In this document: piece after piece, positions 1-11,024 of the stretch | Layout: each line of letters starts with the position of its first letter | Numbering within the stretch: the stretch's first letter is position 1 | DNA from: Neonectria sp. B-13 | Taxonomy: Eukaryota; Ascomycota; Sordariomycetes; Hypocreales; Nectriaceae | Reading direction: 5' to 3' | Assembly: GCA_002682825.1 (NCBI GenBank) | Contig: NOKP01000032.1 | Span: 124,001 to 188,000, forward strand | Length of the DNA: 64,000 nt | Notes under the pieces: model-generated | Databases searched by the model: none | Seen by the model: only the letters and a program-made list of their open reading frames with translations | What the model was told of the DNA's origin: nothing | Program-made: the position numbers and the translations under genes

Positions 1-299
1 ACGAAGCCGCACGCGAGGCTCACCCAGCTGCATGCACCTACTGGACATCCGTAGAATTCTTCTCCAAGTGATATAAACTTGCGGCTCGAGCGCCCGCACC
101 CGCATTCCGGGTTCGCACTGGAGATGTCGCGATTGTCGTCCCAACAAGCGAACTTGAAGCCGTGGCTGACGTTGGTGCATGAGTAATATGGGCGGCCCGC
201 GTTTCCGTTGGGGTTGCTAGCCGAGGTTATTTTGCGCGTGCAAGGACGGTCGCAGCTGAGACACCGAGGGGCGGTTTGGAGGGGGAACTTGGCTTCCAT
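1..299 (-). CDS. GRF-type zinc-finger protein, N-terminal part (cut by window edge)
   Basis: Reading leftward from the ATG at 299-297, the frame stays open to the window edge, giving 99 residues of an incomplete protein. It shows the GRF-like signature in order: a CxxC-type pair near residues 13-16 with a third Cys at 20, the GRPYYSC core at about 36-42, FACWDD at about 50-55, NPECGCG at about 63-69, then FYGCPVGAC with further cysteines. GRF zinc fingers bind single-stranded nucleic acid in nucleases and topoisomerases, and fungi carry many stand-alone GRF proteins of unknown role. No intron is needed in the visible part. The C-terminus and any partner domain lie outside the window, so the protein's function cannot be named. 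The family call rests on the motif order and spacing; the start is the first ATG ahead of the first Cys pair. Confidence 0.7.
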   Translation of the reverse strand, partial: MEAKFPLQTAPRCLSCDRPCTRKITSASNPNGNAGRPYYSCTNVSHGFKFACWDDNRDISSANPECGCGRSSRKFISLGEEFYGCPVGACSWVSLACGF

Positions 300-1256
300 A
301 GTGAGGGACTTGATCGATACTGGGGCAGGCGCAACTTCTCAGGAAGCATGTGGTGATAGCCGCGTTAGGCATGTATTGAGGATTTGGAAACATCGCCGAG
401 GAATCCCCGACGGGTGCCTTGGGTCTTTGAAATTCGGAGAGTGTGGCTATGCTGATCTACCTTGCGGGGGCAACTGATTGTCTCAGGTGAGGTGACTTAC
501 TCCAGTACTGTCAGTAACTCGACTTGTAGTGCCTCTACCAAAGTTGTTGTGTCAACTACTTATTTGAGCTACTATACGTACTTGGTTTAAGTATGGCCAA
601 CTGGTTCTGAGTGGATGTATGGCGGCCAAGTGGGAGATACTCTCCAGAAGTACCTTACCTGGTGACGTCGAGTGGACTGACTGAAGGAAGGTCGGCAAGC
701 TTTCACACCGGCTAAATGGCTCAGTGGTGTCACTGCCATGCGCCCGTACTGTCGTCGCAACAATAACCTGTATGTTTAATTCTCATGTAAATGAAATCGA
801 TGATTGAAGCTGGTCTTGAAAAGCTCGTATGAGTTCCTCTTAGCGCGTCAGTGACCCGCGTGACCCCTCTAGATAGGGCTGAATAAGCTAGCCATTAACT
901 TAGTCTAACGACTACGGCATCTCGTCGGACACGGGCGTAATGACCTTTTAATTAAGCTTATATGGTAGACTAGACTGCTACTCCGATGAACTTGCCTGTC
1001 GTTCATGGCAACTCGATTATTTCTGTCTTTAAGCGCTCGACATTTGCGTTGGATGCCTGGTTCAGGCTTCCTTTTCAGTTGAACCAATCTCGACCTGCCA
1101 TGCATCACTCTGACGTGGCGTGATTTGAGGTCAGATGATAATAGGCAGCAGAGCGGCGTAGCATTTGCCCGCAGCCAGCCTATTAGTTGCTCCATCGCCA
1201 ACGTAATTACTCGTATTACTTCTTCATTCATCGCCATCAGCCCTCACCTCGACCAA
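300..1256. other. intergenic, no gene seen
   Basis: Shared upstream region between the leftward GRF gene and the rightward membrane-protein gene at 1257. The only open frames are short and lack recognisable motifs. No repeat or RNA gene was seen. Confidence 0.6.
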
Positions 1257-1996
1257 ATGTCCGAGTCTCAACAACCACTTCTGCCGCAGGGCGACCACGC
1301 CCCTACCGTTTATGTTTCCCCCACCCTTATGTGGGTGACGAAGCTGACCCTGCGAATCTGCTCCATCGTAACTTGCCTCAATATAATTCGTATCAAGCCG
1401 TGCGTAATCAACATTTACTGGACGATCCGCCCGGATGTGTTCTTTTGTTGCAACGTAATTCCCTTGACTGTGCGTTAGGTTTTCTTTGCATTTCCGACAA
1501 ATTTCATCCTTTTTTTGCGTCACGCTGACTCTGTACTTTCGTCTATCAGATACTGCTCTCCCTTTCTTGGAATGTTGCCGAGAGCATTTGTCTTTCCGCG
1601 AGACCGGGCCATCGCGGCTTTCACCCCGCCTCCTGCGTCGGCGTCGATCTTCTTTTATGGATCGCGGATTCATGGTTCTGGTTCATGGCCGACTTTTCCA
1701 TTTCCCACTGGCCAGGCACGCATCGAGATGATGAACAGGACGCCCGCAACCTGGCCGTCCGTAATTGTGTAGTCATAGAATGGTGGGTAATTCGTCTTCT
1801 TACGGTACTTTAGGACAACCTTTGAAGAGTCCCTGCTGATATTTGATATACTAGGTCTCTTCATGCAATCTTATTCATGATTGCCTGTTTCGAAACGGAC
1901 AGGCGTAGATTCAGGTCGAAAGCCATCCAATCCCAGTACGGCTATGGCGGCACGGCCATCTCGGATCCTTCCGACTCAACGATAGCTGATGCGTGA
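1257..1996 (+). CDS. small multi-pass membrane protein, three exons
   Basis: No long open frame covers this gene; it appears only after splicing: exons 1257-1469, 1550-1782 and 1855-1996, about 195 aa. Donors GTGCGT and GTGGGT fit the fungal consensus. Both introns (80 and 72 nt) have CTGAC/CTGAT branch points, and all phases match. The start MSESQQPLLPQG leads into hydrophobic stretches at about 24-60, 72-85, 104-122 and 150-162, suggesting four membrane helices with a short polar C-tail. The pattern (QPLLP start, SPTLMWVTKLTLR, GVDLLLW, a final helix followed by ETDRRR) matches a conserved family of small Aspergillus-type integral membrane proteins without assigned function. The third helix is rich in Trp and Phe. 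Function unknown; exon structure is inferred. Confidence 0.65.
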
Positions 1997-2875
1997 AAGA
2001 AGCTCTTGGGAAGGCATCCATCCTGGGTATTCACTGCAGAACGCAGGAGCTGCGAAGGCTCTTGCCTGAATCTTAGCTATGACAAAAGATTTACTTTATA
2101 ATCAGAGGGGCTAATGAACTGAGAGGAAGCTACCCAGATCTGCCATGATTCAAGCAGACGCAGTCTTCAAACATTAATACAATCTATATCTACTTCCATC
2201 TTGAAATCCAACGACGCCGATTGGCGTTGAGAGATATTTACAAGTGCGGCGCTTGAGTCGCTGGTGTGGTGACCATCGCTTTTCCGTGGTATGTATGCAG
2301 CTGAAGGCGTCTGAGTCGAGAGAAAAGACAGAAACAATATATATCCATGGAGAACCTAAAGATTTTCTAAAGATCCTCAGAGTAACTGACTGTTCTGGAT
2401 GAAAGAAGACGGATGGCTTGAAGGATGCTTTTTCTAGCTATTCTGGTTCCGAATCATTCTCGCTGGATAGTTTCTGTGTCTTGCTGCATGCGGTTTGAAT
2501 TTCTCACCTCTCTAGAGATTGAGTTAGATATGGCTTACCGGTTGGGAAAGTAGAATACCGGAGAAAGGGTTTGCTCTGCCGCGACTATTCTCAGCAGTAA
2601 CATCGGTGTTATCATCACACTACCCATAATCAAGTGTCGTTGCTCTGACACTATACAATACTTACAAACTTGACGATACGATATCTGCAATGATAGAAAA
2701 GGAAATCACCAGAGTGGAGCTTGGTCATTCCAGGGAGAGCACAAGTGGAAAAACGGGCATAACTGGAATTCCGGAATTCCGGAAAGCAAGAAGTCGAACT
2801 TCTAGATGTGAATTCTCCAATGATTCTTCCTAGCACTTCGATGGGTCTTCTTCGGCAAGTGGCCCGTAGTTCTTC
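1997..2875. other. intergenic between convergent genes
   Basis: Contains 3' regions of the membrane-protein gene and the leftward F-box gene. A short perfect palindromic tandem GGAATTCCGGAATTCC lies at 2765-2780. No credible coding exon was found. Confidence 0.55.
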
Positions 2876-4483
2876 TCAGTTCTTACAAATTATTCCCATC
2901 CTCTTCAACTCATCCATATTCACATGAGGCCGCTCGTAGGCTGGCTCAAACACGTCCCGCTCAATCCCTACGCCCTCCCAAAAGCCATCCGGTTTGTCTT
3001 CTGCGAACGGGTTTTCCCCACCCTTGTAGATGAATTCGTTGACCTCATTATCGATCCAGACGGCCCGGCCGGAGCCTGAATCTCTACCCATTTCATGCCA
3101 GCCCATGGCAACTCTAGGTCTTTTACTTACAGCCCGTTCACGCCAGTCCAACGTGTCTCGCATCGCCTCGAGCAGCTCCCTGTGGGTGCCGTGCTCTTTC
3201 TGGAAGTGGAGGAAGCTCAACTCAACCGAACGTACCGTTGCTGGCAGCGCAGCAAGCAGGGAAATCACGTCGGCAAGTCGCACGATGAAGCCGGATAGCC
3301 CAAAGTGCCCGAGTTTCGGCCACTTGTCAACAGGGAAGATGTTACGCAGGGGAATAAAGTGGTCATCCATGTTTTGCTCCCAGTCGAAACAAACATGCTC
3401 GTAATGCGCGTTTGTCACTAGACTGATATGTTCCAGGTCTGTTGCTATAGCTAGCGCGCGCTGTAGCTGGCCGTTGCGGAATGCGGGCCAGCCATCATGG
3501 CATTGGCCACCAACGAGGAGGGCGAGATCGATGCGGCGGAAACCGGGCTTGAGAAGCATTGTAACGAAGTCGGTGTACTCGTCACACGGAGCATCAAAGA
3601 TGTGGCCGTTCAGCCCCGTGTTAAGCAGGCCGACGTCGATGATGAACTCTGAGATTTTGTGGTCGTTGCGGGCAAGCATCCACGTAATGATGCGGAACCC
3701 GCGCCACTTGTTCTTCTCGTACTTCGGGTCTTCAGAAGCGGTGTTCCACTCCTTTAGTCCGACGTGCTCATATACGTCCCTGACTTTCCAGCCACGTGGA
3801 ATCGGATAGTTGAAGCCGTAGGGCAAAGCTCGAATCATGGGCGTTTGATAGAGCGGAGAGAACGGGGCGCCGTGGGTTGCGGGCGTGAGAGTGATCTTCC
3901 TTAGCGAAGGGAAGCGCCCCAGTCCGTATTGGAGAGCATCAGCGTCGCCGTTAGACTGCAGGACTTTCAGCTGCTGTCTTAGCAGGTCTTTGTAATGCGC
4001 CCATAGCTCGTCGGCGGGGGGCTGTGCAGCCATCCATCGAGTTCTTGCAGTGTGATCTGGACGGTCAACGTCGAACATCCTACGGTTTTTCGCTTCCTCT
4101 ATGTTCCTTTCACAGGCGTGATCAAACCACTCTTTCCAGAATCCATCGATATACTGCTTCTTACACTCGCGTTGGTATGCGCGCGGCGGCTCTGGAGGCA
4201 TGTCCAGGCACGCATCGTCCCAAATAAGCTCGACGACCCTCTGGCGATACGTCTCGTGATCCGCAATCGCCCTGAACACCTCGACGTTGAGCGGATTCGC
4301 GGACAGGAAGACGCGATCAATTCGCAAAAGCACGCGTTTGCCGAGGATCGTGCATGTCAACCGCAGGGATTTGATGTCGCGGTTTGGTAGGTGAGACACG
4401 ATGACAACAACAAGCTCGGCAGGAAGGCCAACCAATCCTCTTAGGTTTGTGGTTAGTGATGGCGCGTGGTTGGGAGACGCCAT
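2876..4483 (-). CDS. F-box domain protein
   Basis: A single exon encodes 535 aa. The F-box lies at about residues 15-60 (GLPAELVVVIVSHLPNRDIKSLRLTC, with the usual Leu-Pro, hydrophobic spacing and Leu-Thr-Cys ending). F-box proteins bind Skp1 and bring substrates to an SCF ubiquitin ligase. The rest is a long region with scattered leucine-rich stretches of the kind seen in the large fungal F-box families, where substrates are mostly unknown. The ATG at 4483-4481 is the first in frame and places the F-box at the N-terminus as expected. Length and layout are normal for the family. The specific target cannot be read from sequence. Confidence 0.85.
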   Translation of the reverse strand: MASPNHAPSLTTNLRGLVGLPAELVVVIVSHLPNRDIKSLRLTCTILGKRVLLRIDRVFLSANPLNVEVFRAIADHETYRQRVVELIWDDACLDMPPEPPRAYQRECKKQYIDGFWKEWFDHACERNIEEAKNRRMFDVDRPDHTARTRWMAAQPPADELWAHYKDLLRQQLKVLQSNGDADALQYGLGRFPSLRKITLTPATHGAPFSPLYQTPMIRALPYGFNYPIPRGWKVRDVYEHVGLKEWNTASEDPKYEKNKWRGFRIITWMLARNDHKISEFIIDVGLLNTGLNGHIFDAPCDEYTDFVTMLLKPGFRRIDLALLVGGQCHDGWPAFRNGQLQRALAIATDLEHISLVTNAHYEHVCFDWEQNMDDHFIPLRNIFPVDKWPKLGHFGLSGFIVRLADVISLLAALPATVRSVELSFLHFQKEHGTHRELLEAMRDTLDWRERAVSKRPRVAMGWHEMGRDSGSGRAVWIDNEVNEFIYKGGENPFAEDKPDGFWEGVGIERDVFEPAYERPHVNMDELKRMGIICKN

Positions 4484-5272
4484 GATGTCGGATACAATGA
4501 TGATAGTCCAGCCTTAGTTTCTGGCGGTTGAAAGTTAGACTCAGTTGTGCACGTGAGCAAGTGTCCACAAAAGCCTCTAAGAGTGGTGTGTACAAACAAG
4601 GGTGTTGACATGGAAGAGCTGTACTAGGTTGCAGGCTGACCTCGAGAGTGATGGTAGTGCATATATCAGTTAAATCAGATTGGTTTGTTCCAATAGGTAA
4701 CTTATAACACCGTCAACAACCAGCCCTCTTTTGCTTTTTCGTGGGGTAGTATTCTTCACCACGCAATGTTAGGGCGAGGATACCCTACAGTATAAAAAGG
4801 ACACTGAAGCTACAGCAGCTATAGAGATCGGTCAACTCCTAGTGGTGAACCCACCGGACCTTTCGGAATAGGACTGTATAAGTTCAAGGGCACACAGAAC
4901 CTGGACAGAATGGCGCTAAATCCGTACCACGTCATATTTTGAGCATCCTTGGTTGTTTATATATTCTCAGTCTTGGTCAATATCCTCACATAATTTAAGG
5001 CAACGCAGTAGTGAACCACACATCTGGTGCCCTGATATTTTGATCTGAAAGTTAGTTGTCACATGTCTGGGCTCACTGTAATCATGGCAATCTTGGGTAA
5101 CCAGAAAATTGGGGTACTATTGCTCTCGTAATTCTATCCTTTACACTTACTTCAGGTCGGCCATCGTATTTTACATCGCGCGAAAAGCAGAAACAAACTC
5201 CAAACCCATGCCTCCTCGCGGCAGTCCCTCTGCGCACCCGTTCCGATACATTGTGTGTTTTATCACGTCTTC
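4484..5272. other. intergenic, upstream of F-box gene
   Basis: Promoter side of the F-box gene and 3' side of the rhodopsin-like gene. A TATAAAAAGG string at 4791-4800 is oriented rightward, but no gene follows it. Nothing else is supported. Confidence 0.5.
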
Positions 5273-6994
5273 TTATCCACTGTTGTGTTGCCTGCGAGGC
5301 GGTGCCGACAGCCCTTGTGTTCCGTTCAGATCAAAGTCAAACCCGAGACTAGAGTGGGATGTCCGTTCCGGTTCGATATCGAGGCTTCTCCTATAGCGGC
5401 TTTCGCTCCGTGATATCGCCCACGAATCGTCAAGAGGTGATGCTTGGGTTGCAATCTTGGGCGTGTAGTCGTCGAGAGGCAAGGTCTGAGTCGCAAATTT
5501 GGGCGTATATGAATTCGGTGTGTATTCCGACGGAGTTGATGATGGCGGGGTCCTCTTCCAAGACTCAAACTCGGCCTCTTCGGGAATATCTCGCAACTCC
5601 ATTCTGCCGGGGCTCTCGGCCTCAATGTCGCCGATATTGTTGTTGTTGTTGTTGAGTATTCCTGTCGATGCCCTGTTCCCACTCGGCTTGCTCGCCCAGG
5701 GTGTGCTGCGCGCGTCTGCGGTGGAAGCCAGCTTTCTTGAAGTTAATGACGTGTGGATGTTTCGCAGGATCGGTCGTAGAATCGGGATACATTGGACGAT
5801 GATAGTTCCAGCGACTTCGGAGGAGTACCTATAGTCACTGGGATTAGCGATGTGTCCCCACGGGGATAGGGGGATCGCGATGCATGAATTTGAGGGTGAC
5901 ATACCAGACTTGCGACACGCCGTTGCGCCCTGATGAGAGACTACTGTCAGTAACCGGAAACATGGTGGTGGTTGCGATGCTTGCACGACTTACATATGTA
6001 GTATCTGTCGCGGTCGTTCCCGTTATCCTTCCAGGCAATTCGAATGGCCGATACAATCGCAACTCTGTTCCGTCTTGTCAGCTAATGGTTCCGTTGCAGT
6101 GGCTGCGGGTATTCAACTTACATCATGCCCAGGCTCATTGTCAGGCAGAGACCAACCTTTTCGGCTCTCCTCATTTCCAACGACCGGGTGATCAACCACG
6201 GGAAGCACGCAAACACGAAATCCATGATGACGTTGTAGACTAGTGGCAGCATCAGTTAGTGAGCCATGCTCGCTGTTCCGCATCGTGCTGTGGAATACGC
6301 ACCGTTTCCTCCCTCCTTGAACATATCGCGGAACTCCCAGCCGATGCAAAAGTCGAGTCGGTACCAGTTCTGGTAGCCGTCCTTGTCGCAGACCTTTGCC
6401 CACTGGAGGAACACTTTGACGACCATGTACGAGTTCATGGTCGCTATGCAGAACCACAGAATCCATTTTTGCCAGCGGTTGCTCATTCGCAACAGCGTCA
6501 CCGCGAAGGCCGTTTTGGTCAGTGCCTGGCCGATGAGGGTGCCGCAGGACGAGATGTTGATGAGGATGTGCATGCGGTCATCCCACTCTTGCGTCGAGTC
6601 TTTGAGAACATAGCCGGTTCTGAATTCGTGGATGATGAGGCTGTTGTTTGCGAGCAGTATAATCTACACGGTCGCCGAGTCAGTCAGTGGCAGGGTATAG
6701 GAGAGGTACCGTGTCGATACCAGACGAACGACTTACCCATGATACTAGCAGAATGTAGTCGTCATACCACAGTCCGTGTCGCCGGGTGACCTTGACGTAC
6801 AGTCGGAGGCCGAGGAAGATGCTCGCGCCGGCGAAAAGAGACCACAGTCCAGCGTTGAGCTCGGCATAGGGGTTAACATAGCTATGGACGGGTTCGTCCT
6901 CGTCGCGAGGAGTTAGATTCATAGTCCCATTCCCATTCTGGCGCGCAAAGTCGAGAGATGGTTCAATCAATGGTGGCGCAGAAGGGGAAAACAA
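5273..6994 (-). CDS. fungal rhodopsin-like (SAT4/PTH11-type) seven-helix membrane protein
   Basis: Six exons: 6994-6737, 6663-6303, 6239-6122, 6064-5994, 5929-5905 and 5828-5273, giving about 462 aa (438 if the start is the ATG at 6922, which sits just before the conserved region). Exon phases match at every junction and donors are GTAAGT, GTGCGT or GTATGT. The core has the family landmarks: AELNAGLWSLF, LRLYVKVTRRHGLWYDDYILL, long loops with paired cysteines, and a last helix reading WYSSEVAGTIIVQCIPILRP. Members resemble the PTH11 receptor and plasma-membrane sensors, but most have no known ligand. The C-tail (about 300 on) is cytosolic-type, with an asparagine run and two near-identical 14-residue units (YTPK-ATQ-PLDD). 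Exon 5 is only 25 nt. The receptor role is inference from the family. Confidence 0.8.
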
Positions 6995-9421
6995 AACAAA
7001 AGGTACAGATCCTGCGGCCGGGGGCGGGAGGGATGAAATGGTCGGGAGTCAAACCCAACAGCCGATTCTTGAACCCCGCGAAACGACAGATTCGGACCCC
7101 TGGGACACGGTCTGCCGGGATTATAAGCATTACGCGTTGGTCAAGGCCGCTTTAGCTGCGTGGGTGTGTGCCGGGGTGGAGTGACATGCTATGTGTCCCC
7201 GTCACGGGCGTCACCCCCGTTGACTAATGGGTACGTACGCGGTGCAAAGTACGAATACTCTGCGGACGCCGAGTCTCGAAACCGACGCCGAGGCCGCGGT
7301 GGGAAGCTTGTGTCAGGTCATTGGCGGGCTGGCACGAAACGCCTCTATCTCGGGCGCACCAGAGAGGAAGGTTGTTTGAAACGAGAGATGGCGGTTTCCC
7401 AGAATGAGTTTAAGCTTTGGAAGAATACGGCCGACATGCTACTTGTCGAACGAGAATTATCCGTCTCTGGATGGTCGTGGCCCAGAACAGGCCGCGGTTT
7501 CACACCTCCGATGTCTGGTCTAGTCGCACCAAGAATGGAGTCCTGCTCCGTCATCTCGGCCCCGGTCATCCAACATAGCTGAGACAATCTAGCCTCAGTC
7601 CGCGGGCTTGGGTTGCAAGCGGCTTGCCCCCCTGTTTTGGCGACTGCCCCTGTGCCTCCGATACGTGGTACAATTTATCCCATGCTCCGGGCCGTAGCCC
7701 CAACAAGAGCCGTGCAGCCATGTGGCCGCTCGCAGCACCAGCACCGGACTACTTAACTTATTCCCCGGCTCTGCAGGGGTATGATCCAGAATCCGGTCCA
7801 CCGACCGAGACCGGGGCTGCGCCAGAAACTTAGCTGTGGCCACAAGGTCTAAAAGCAGACCTTTTCCACCTTGCTGCGGAGTTTCTGCTCAGCCGCGCAA
7901 CGTGCTCTTGGCTTGCTGAATTGTTGTACGAGGTTTTCGCAGACCGGCCTGCCCCTTTTGAGGGTCCCCGACTATCTGGCTACAATGTGCCGTGCAGCGT
8001 CCCTCCCCTCCCCACAAGGTTGCATACACCCAAAAAGAAAAGAAAACTTGAGTCACGCCAGGGATCAAGCGAAATACCGGGCGGTCCACAGTGTCGGATA
8101 GACTCCGCAGCACAAATGTCGCGCATACTACTCCGTACGGAGCATACTGTACACTATGCAAGCCGTATAAACATGATACAAATATTCCCCAATCCCCCGA
8201 CATATAGAGCTTCTGCTAAGTTGCCTGAACTGTCTGCGCTCGTAAGCCCTCTCCATCCAGCACCGATGCCGTAATCTCTTCCTCGCCTGATGCGGGTCCA
8301 GCCGTCCAGCGGCGGGCTCAGCTCGCCACATTTCACTTGCGCATACCCACTGCCGCGTTTCTCTTTGACGATGTACAATCAACCGAATTTTCAAGATCCA
8401 CAAGCCGTCTCTGGTGCGACAGCAGCTTGCTATAGATAATCACGGCCGTGTCAGTACACACGCGGCAGGCAAAACAAAACGCGAGCAATGTGAACAAGGA
8501 GAAGACTTCTTGATGGGTCAGCAGCCAGTTGCACTTTGCAGTCGCAACATAATCACATGCAACCTAATCCCGCAACCTGATGTGGACAGGACGGAAAATT
8601 CCCTCCTCCGTCCTGTTTCCCCCGACGTCATTTGAGGAGATAGATTGCCAGTCTGTCCGTCGGGAAACATTTAGACTACTATCACGAGCTCGATGAGTGA
8701 TAGGCTAAGTTCATGTGCGAACCAACAGCTGGGAAAAGTGGGCGGCTAAATTAATTCCCGATGCGCGTTGGGACTGATCGACATGAGTTGTGGGATAATC
8801 GGATGCCGGATTGCGGGGAGCAAGCGAGAAATGGATTTCCACGAGGGAAGTCGGCAGGCCAACCCAACAGACGTGCATGATGCATTCACTGACAGCATGA
8901 TCTGATAATTCAGGAAATGCATGGTACAGCTATTCTAGGATTGGACCCTCCTCTAGATCTAGAAGTTACCGATCAAGCCCATGCCCGTGTGAGTTCAATT
9001 ATTATTCCTCTCTCATATCCGGAATCAGAGTATTAATCAGCCTTTTCCAACTTCCGCCTACCGGGTAGGCATGTATATGTTTCTTTCGAAGTGACAAACT
9101 GTTTCGTCGTGTAGTCGTTCCGTCATTGTTTTCACTGGTAACCCCATGTCCTATATCTCCAGATCGTGTTTCTTCGTCTGGATGCATAGTGGACCACGCC
9201 ATCTTCCCTACATGGAATGCAAATTCGGGTCCCAACTACCGACTCATGTGAGCCCATCATTAACGTCCTTATTCGACTGAGCTTTACTCTCAGTTCTGCG
9301 TCAGTCAACACAGATCTCCTAGATTTCCCTACTTTGTCTCGGCCATTTTACCCCAAACGTCAGCAAACGGACTCTTACATAGTTAAGAAGACATGTATGA
9401 TGCTCAAGGAACTATAGACTT
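6995..9421. other. long intergenic region, no gene supported
   Basis: About 2.4 kb between two leftward genes. Open frames on both strands are short, overlap each other and show no domain or spliced continuation. Small symmetrical strings are present: CTCCGTACGGAG at about 8133-8144, an inverted CTATCAC/GTGATAG pair at 8679-8703 and TCTAGATCTAGA near 8952. The part next to 6994 should hold the promoter of the rhodopsin-like gene. Confidence 0.5.
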
Positions 9422-11024
9422 CTACATTCTGTCATATCTAACAGGGCGAACATTCCGAAGTCCACGACGTCTTGTTGATCGTGCACTGGCCACTTCATGA
9501 CGGTCCAAGTCATCAACGTCCAATCCATCACCCACACTCTTAGGCTCGACCACCTTGCCAAGCTCCTCAGCACCAGCATCTCCAATCTCAGTATCTTCGT
9601 CAGCCACCTTGCCAAGCTCCTCAGCATCAGCATCTCCAATCTCAGCATCCTCGTCAACCACTTCCTCAGCATCCTCATCTTCACTCTCAGCTCCTTCCTC
9701 GTCCGTAAGGTCCCAAGTAGTGTCTGACCAGATCGCAGCCTCATCGTCCATTGTCTCGCCTTTTTCCTTCTCCCTTTGGTCTAGTTTCTCAATCCATCCT
9801 GCGCATACCACCATAGGTACCATCATCAACGGGATCCGAGAGAAATGATGCTTCATGCTGAAAAGGACTCCCATTACCATGGGGGATACGATGAGGTCCA
9901 CGTGGCGACCCTCAAATATCCTCTCAGGATTCTTTCCGCAACCAAAGTAGTCATCTTTCAGGCCTGTCATCGCGTAGCAATCAGAGAGTGAACTCTTGAA
10001 CGTAAAGGATGTCTTGAGGGTTCCGGGGTGGGCAAAAAGAAAGTAGTGATAATCCTCGGAAAGTGAAAAGGCGCGCTCCCAGCGGAGAAAGAAACCTACG
10101 AAATCTGTGAACAAGTAATTGGATACTTCGCAAAGGACTTTAGGAAACAAGGGTCCAATGCCATGCGCAATGATTTGATAGCCGCACTGCCAAGAAATTC
10201 GGTCCCCGTTGTTTGTTGATCGTCTCCCTAGCCAGGTTAGCTCGCTAGCTGGTGCGAGAGAATCAACCGTCTCTTGGAAGAGACAAAGCGACAGGCGATC
10301 CCATTCCTTCCACATCTTCGTCATATGTGAGTGAGGTGCAGTAGGGTTCGCCTCTAGGCTTGAGGTCAGTCTTCTTGGTAGGTTGAAGTTAGGGCAGTAA
10401 GAGAGGCAACATACTCCGAAGCTCTTTCAGCATACAATCTTGATACTTGAAGTAGGGATCCCTCCACTCGATCATATCGGTGTTAGTCTTCTGGAAGATG
10501 GCCGCATCTACGATGCGCCAGATCCTAGCAGCGAAGAGATGGACGTTGCCAAATTTGATGTTCATGAGCCTCCGAGCGTCTGGGCACATTTTGATGAACT
10601 CGTCCCGTGTATTTTCATCGAGGTCATCCCAGGAGATATGCCTAAAGTTCAGGCTGCAAAACTTGATAATATCGCGATTCATCTGTAGCCATGACTCTGT
10701 GATTATGATGCATTGGCCCCCCCCTCCGCGCTTTCTCCGAAAGTCATATTGTTGCAGGGTGGGTTGTGCTGGGTCGGTTGGAGGAGGCTCGTCATTTGTC
10801 TTGAACTACATAACGTCTGTTAGACCAAGGTAAAGAACCCCCACAGCTACTATGCCCAAAAAGCTTTAGTCATGGAAGCTTACCTTCTTGGTCCCTTCTT
10901 CTGTAAAGACATCAGGAAATCCAGAATCAGACGCAGATGGGGAGCAAGACCCGGATAAAGTCGGGGTAGGGTGATACGTGTAGTGTCGGGCGTACTCAAG
11001 CACACGTTTAGAGATGTGAGGCAT
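9422..11024 (-). CDS. uncharacterised protein with acidic repeat tail
   Basis: Three exons: 11024-10884, 10805-10415 and 10353-9422, giving 487 aa. Introns are 78 and 61 nt with GTAAGC and GTATGT donors, a CTAAC and a CTGAC branch point, and matching phases. I do not recognise a named domain. The middle (about 70-380) is a well-behaved, presumably globular region rich in Trp and Phe. The tail (about 390-470) is strongly acidic and carries two near-copies of a 16-residue unit (DAEIGDADAEELGKV / DTEIGDAGAEELGKV), followed by a basic RSTRRRGLR patch. A poly-Gly run (RKRGGGGQ) sits near residue 70. The start ATG precedes a short polar leader. The protein is probably intracellular, with no signal peptide or membrane helix. 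Function unknown. Confidence 0.65.

Noticed and set aside
1224..1673. 149-codon Arg-rich frame on the minus strand
   Set aside because: It lies opposite exons 1 and 2 of the spliced membrane-protein gene, and its composition is a by-product of that coding strand.
2765..2780. Palindromic GGAATTCC tandem as a heat-shock element
   Set aside because: The spacing does not follow the nGAAn/nTTCn 5-bp rule and it lies in a 3' region between convergent genes.
4791..4800. TATAAAAAGG as a promoter for a rightward gene
   Set aside because: No coding sequence follows in that direction; the first ATG downstream opens a frame of only about ten codons.
7160..7582. 140-codon frame in the long intergenic region
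   Set aside because: No motif, an equally open opposite strand and no splice continuation.
9002..9235. 77-codon leftward frame
   Set aside because: Short, no family resemblance and no compatible upstream exon found.
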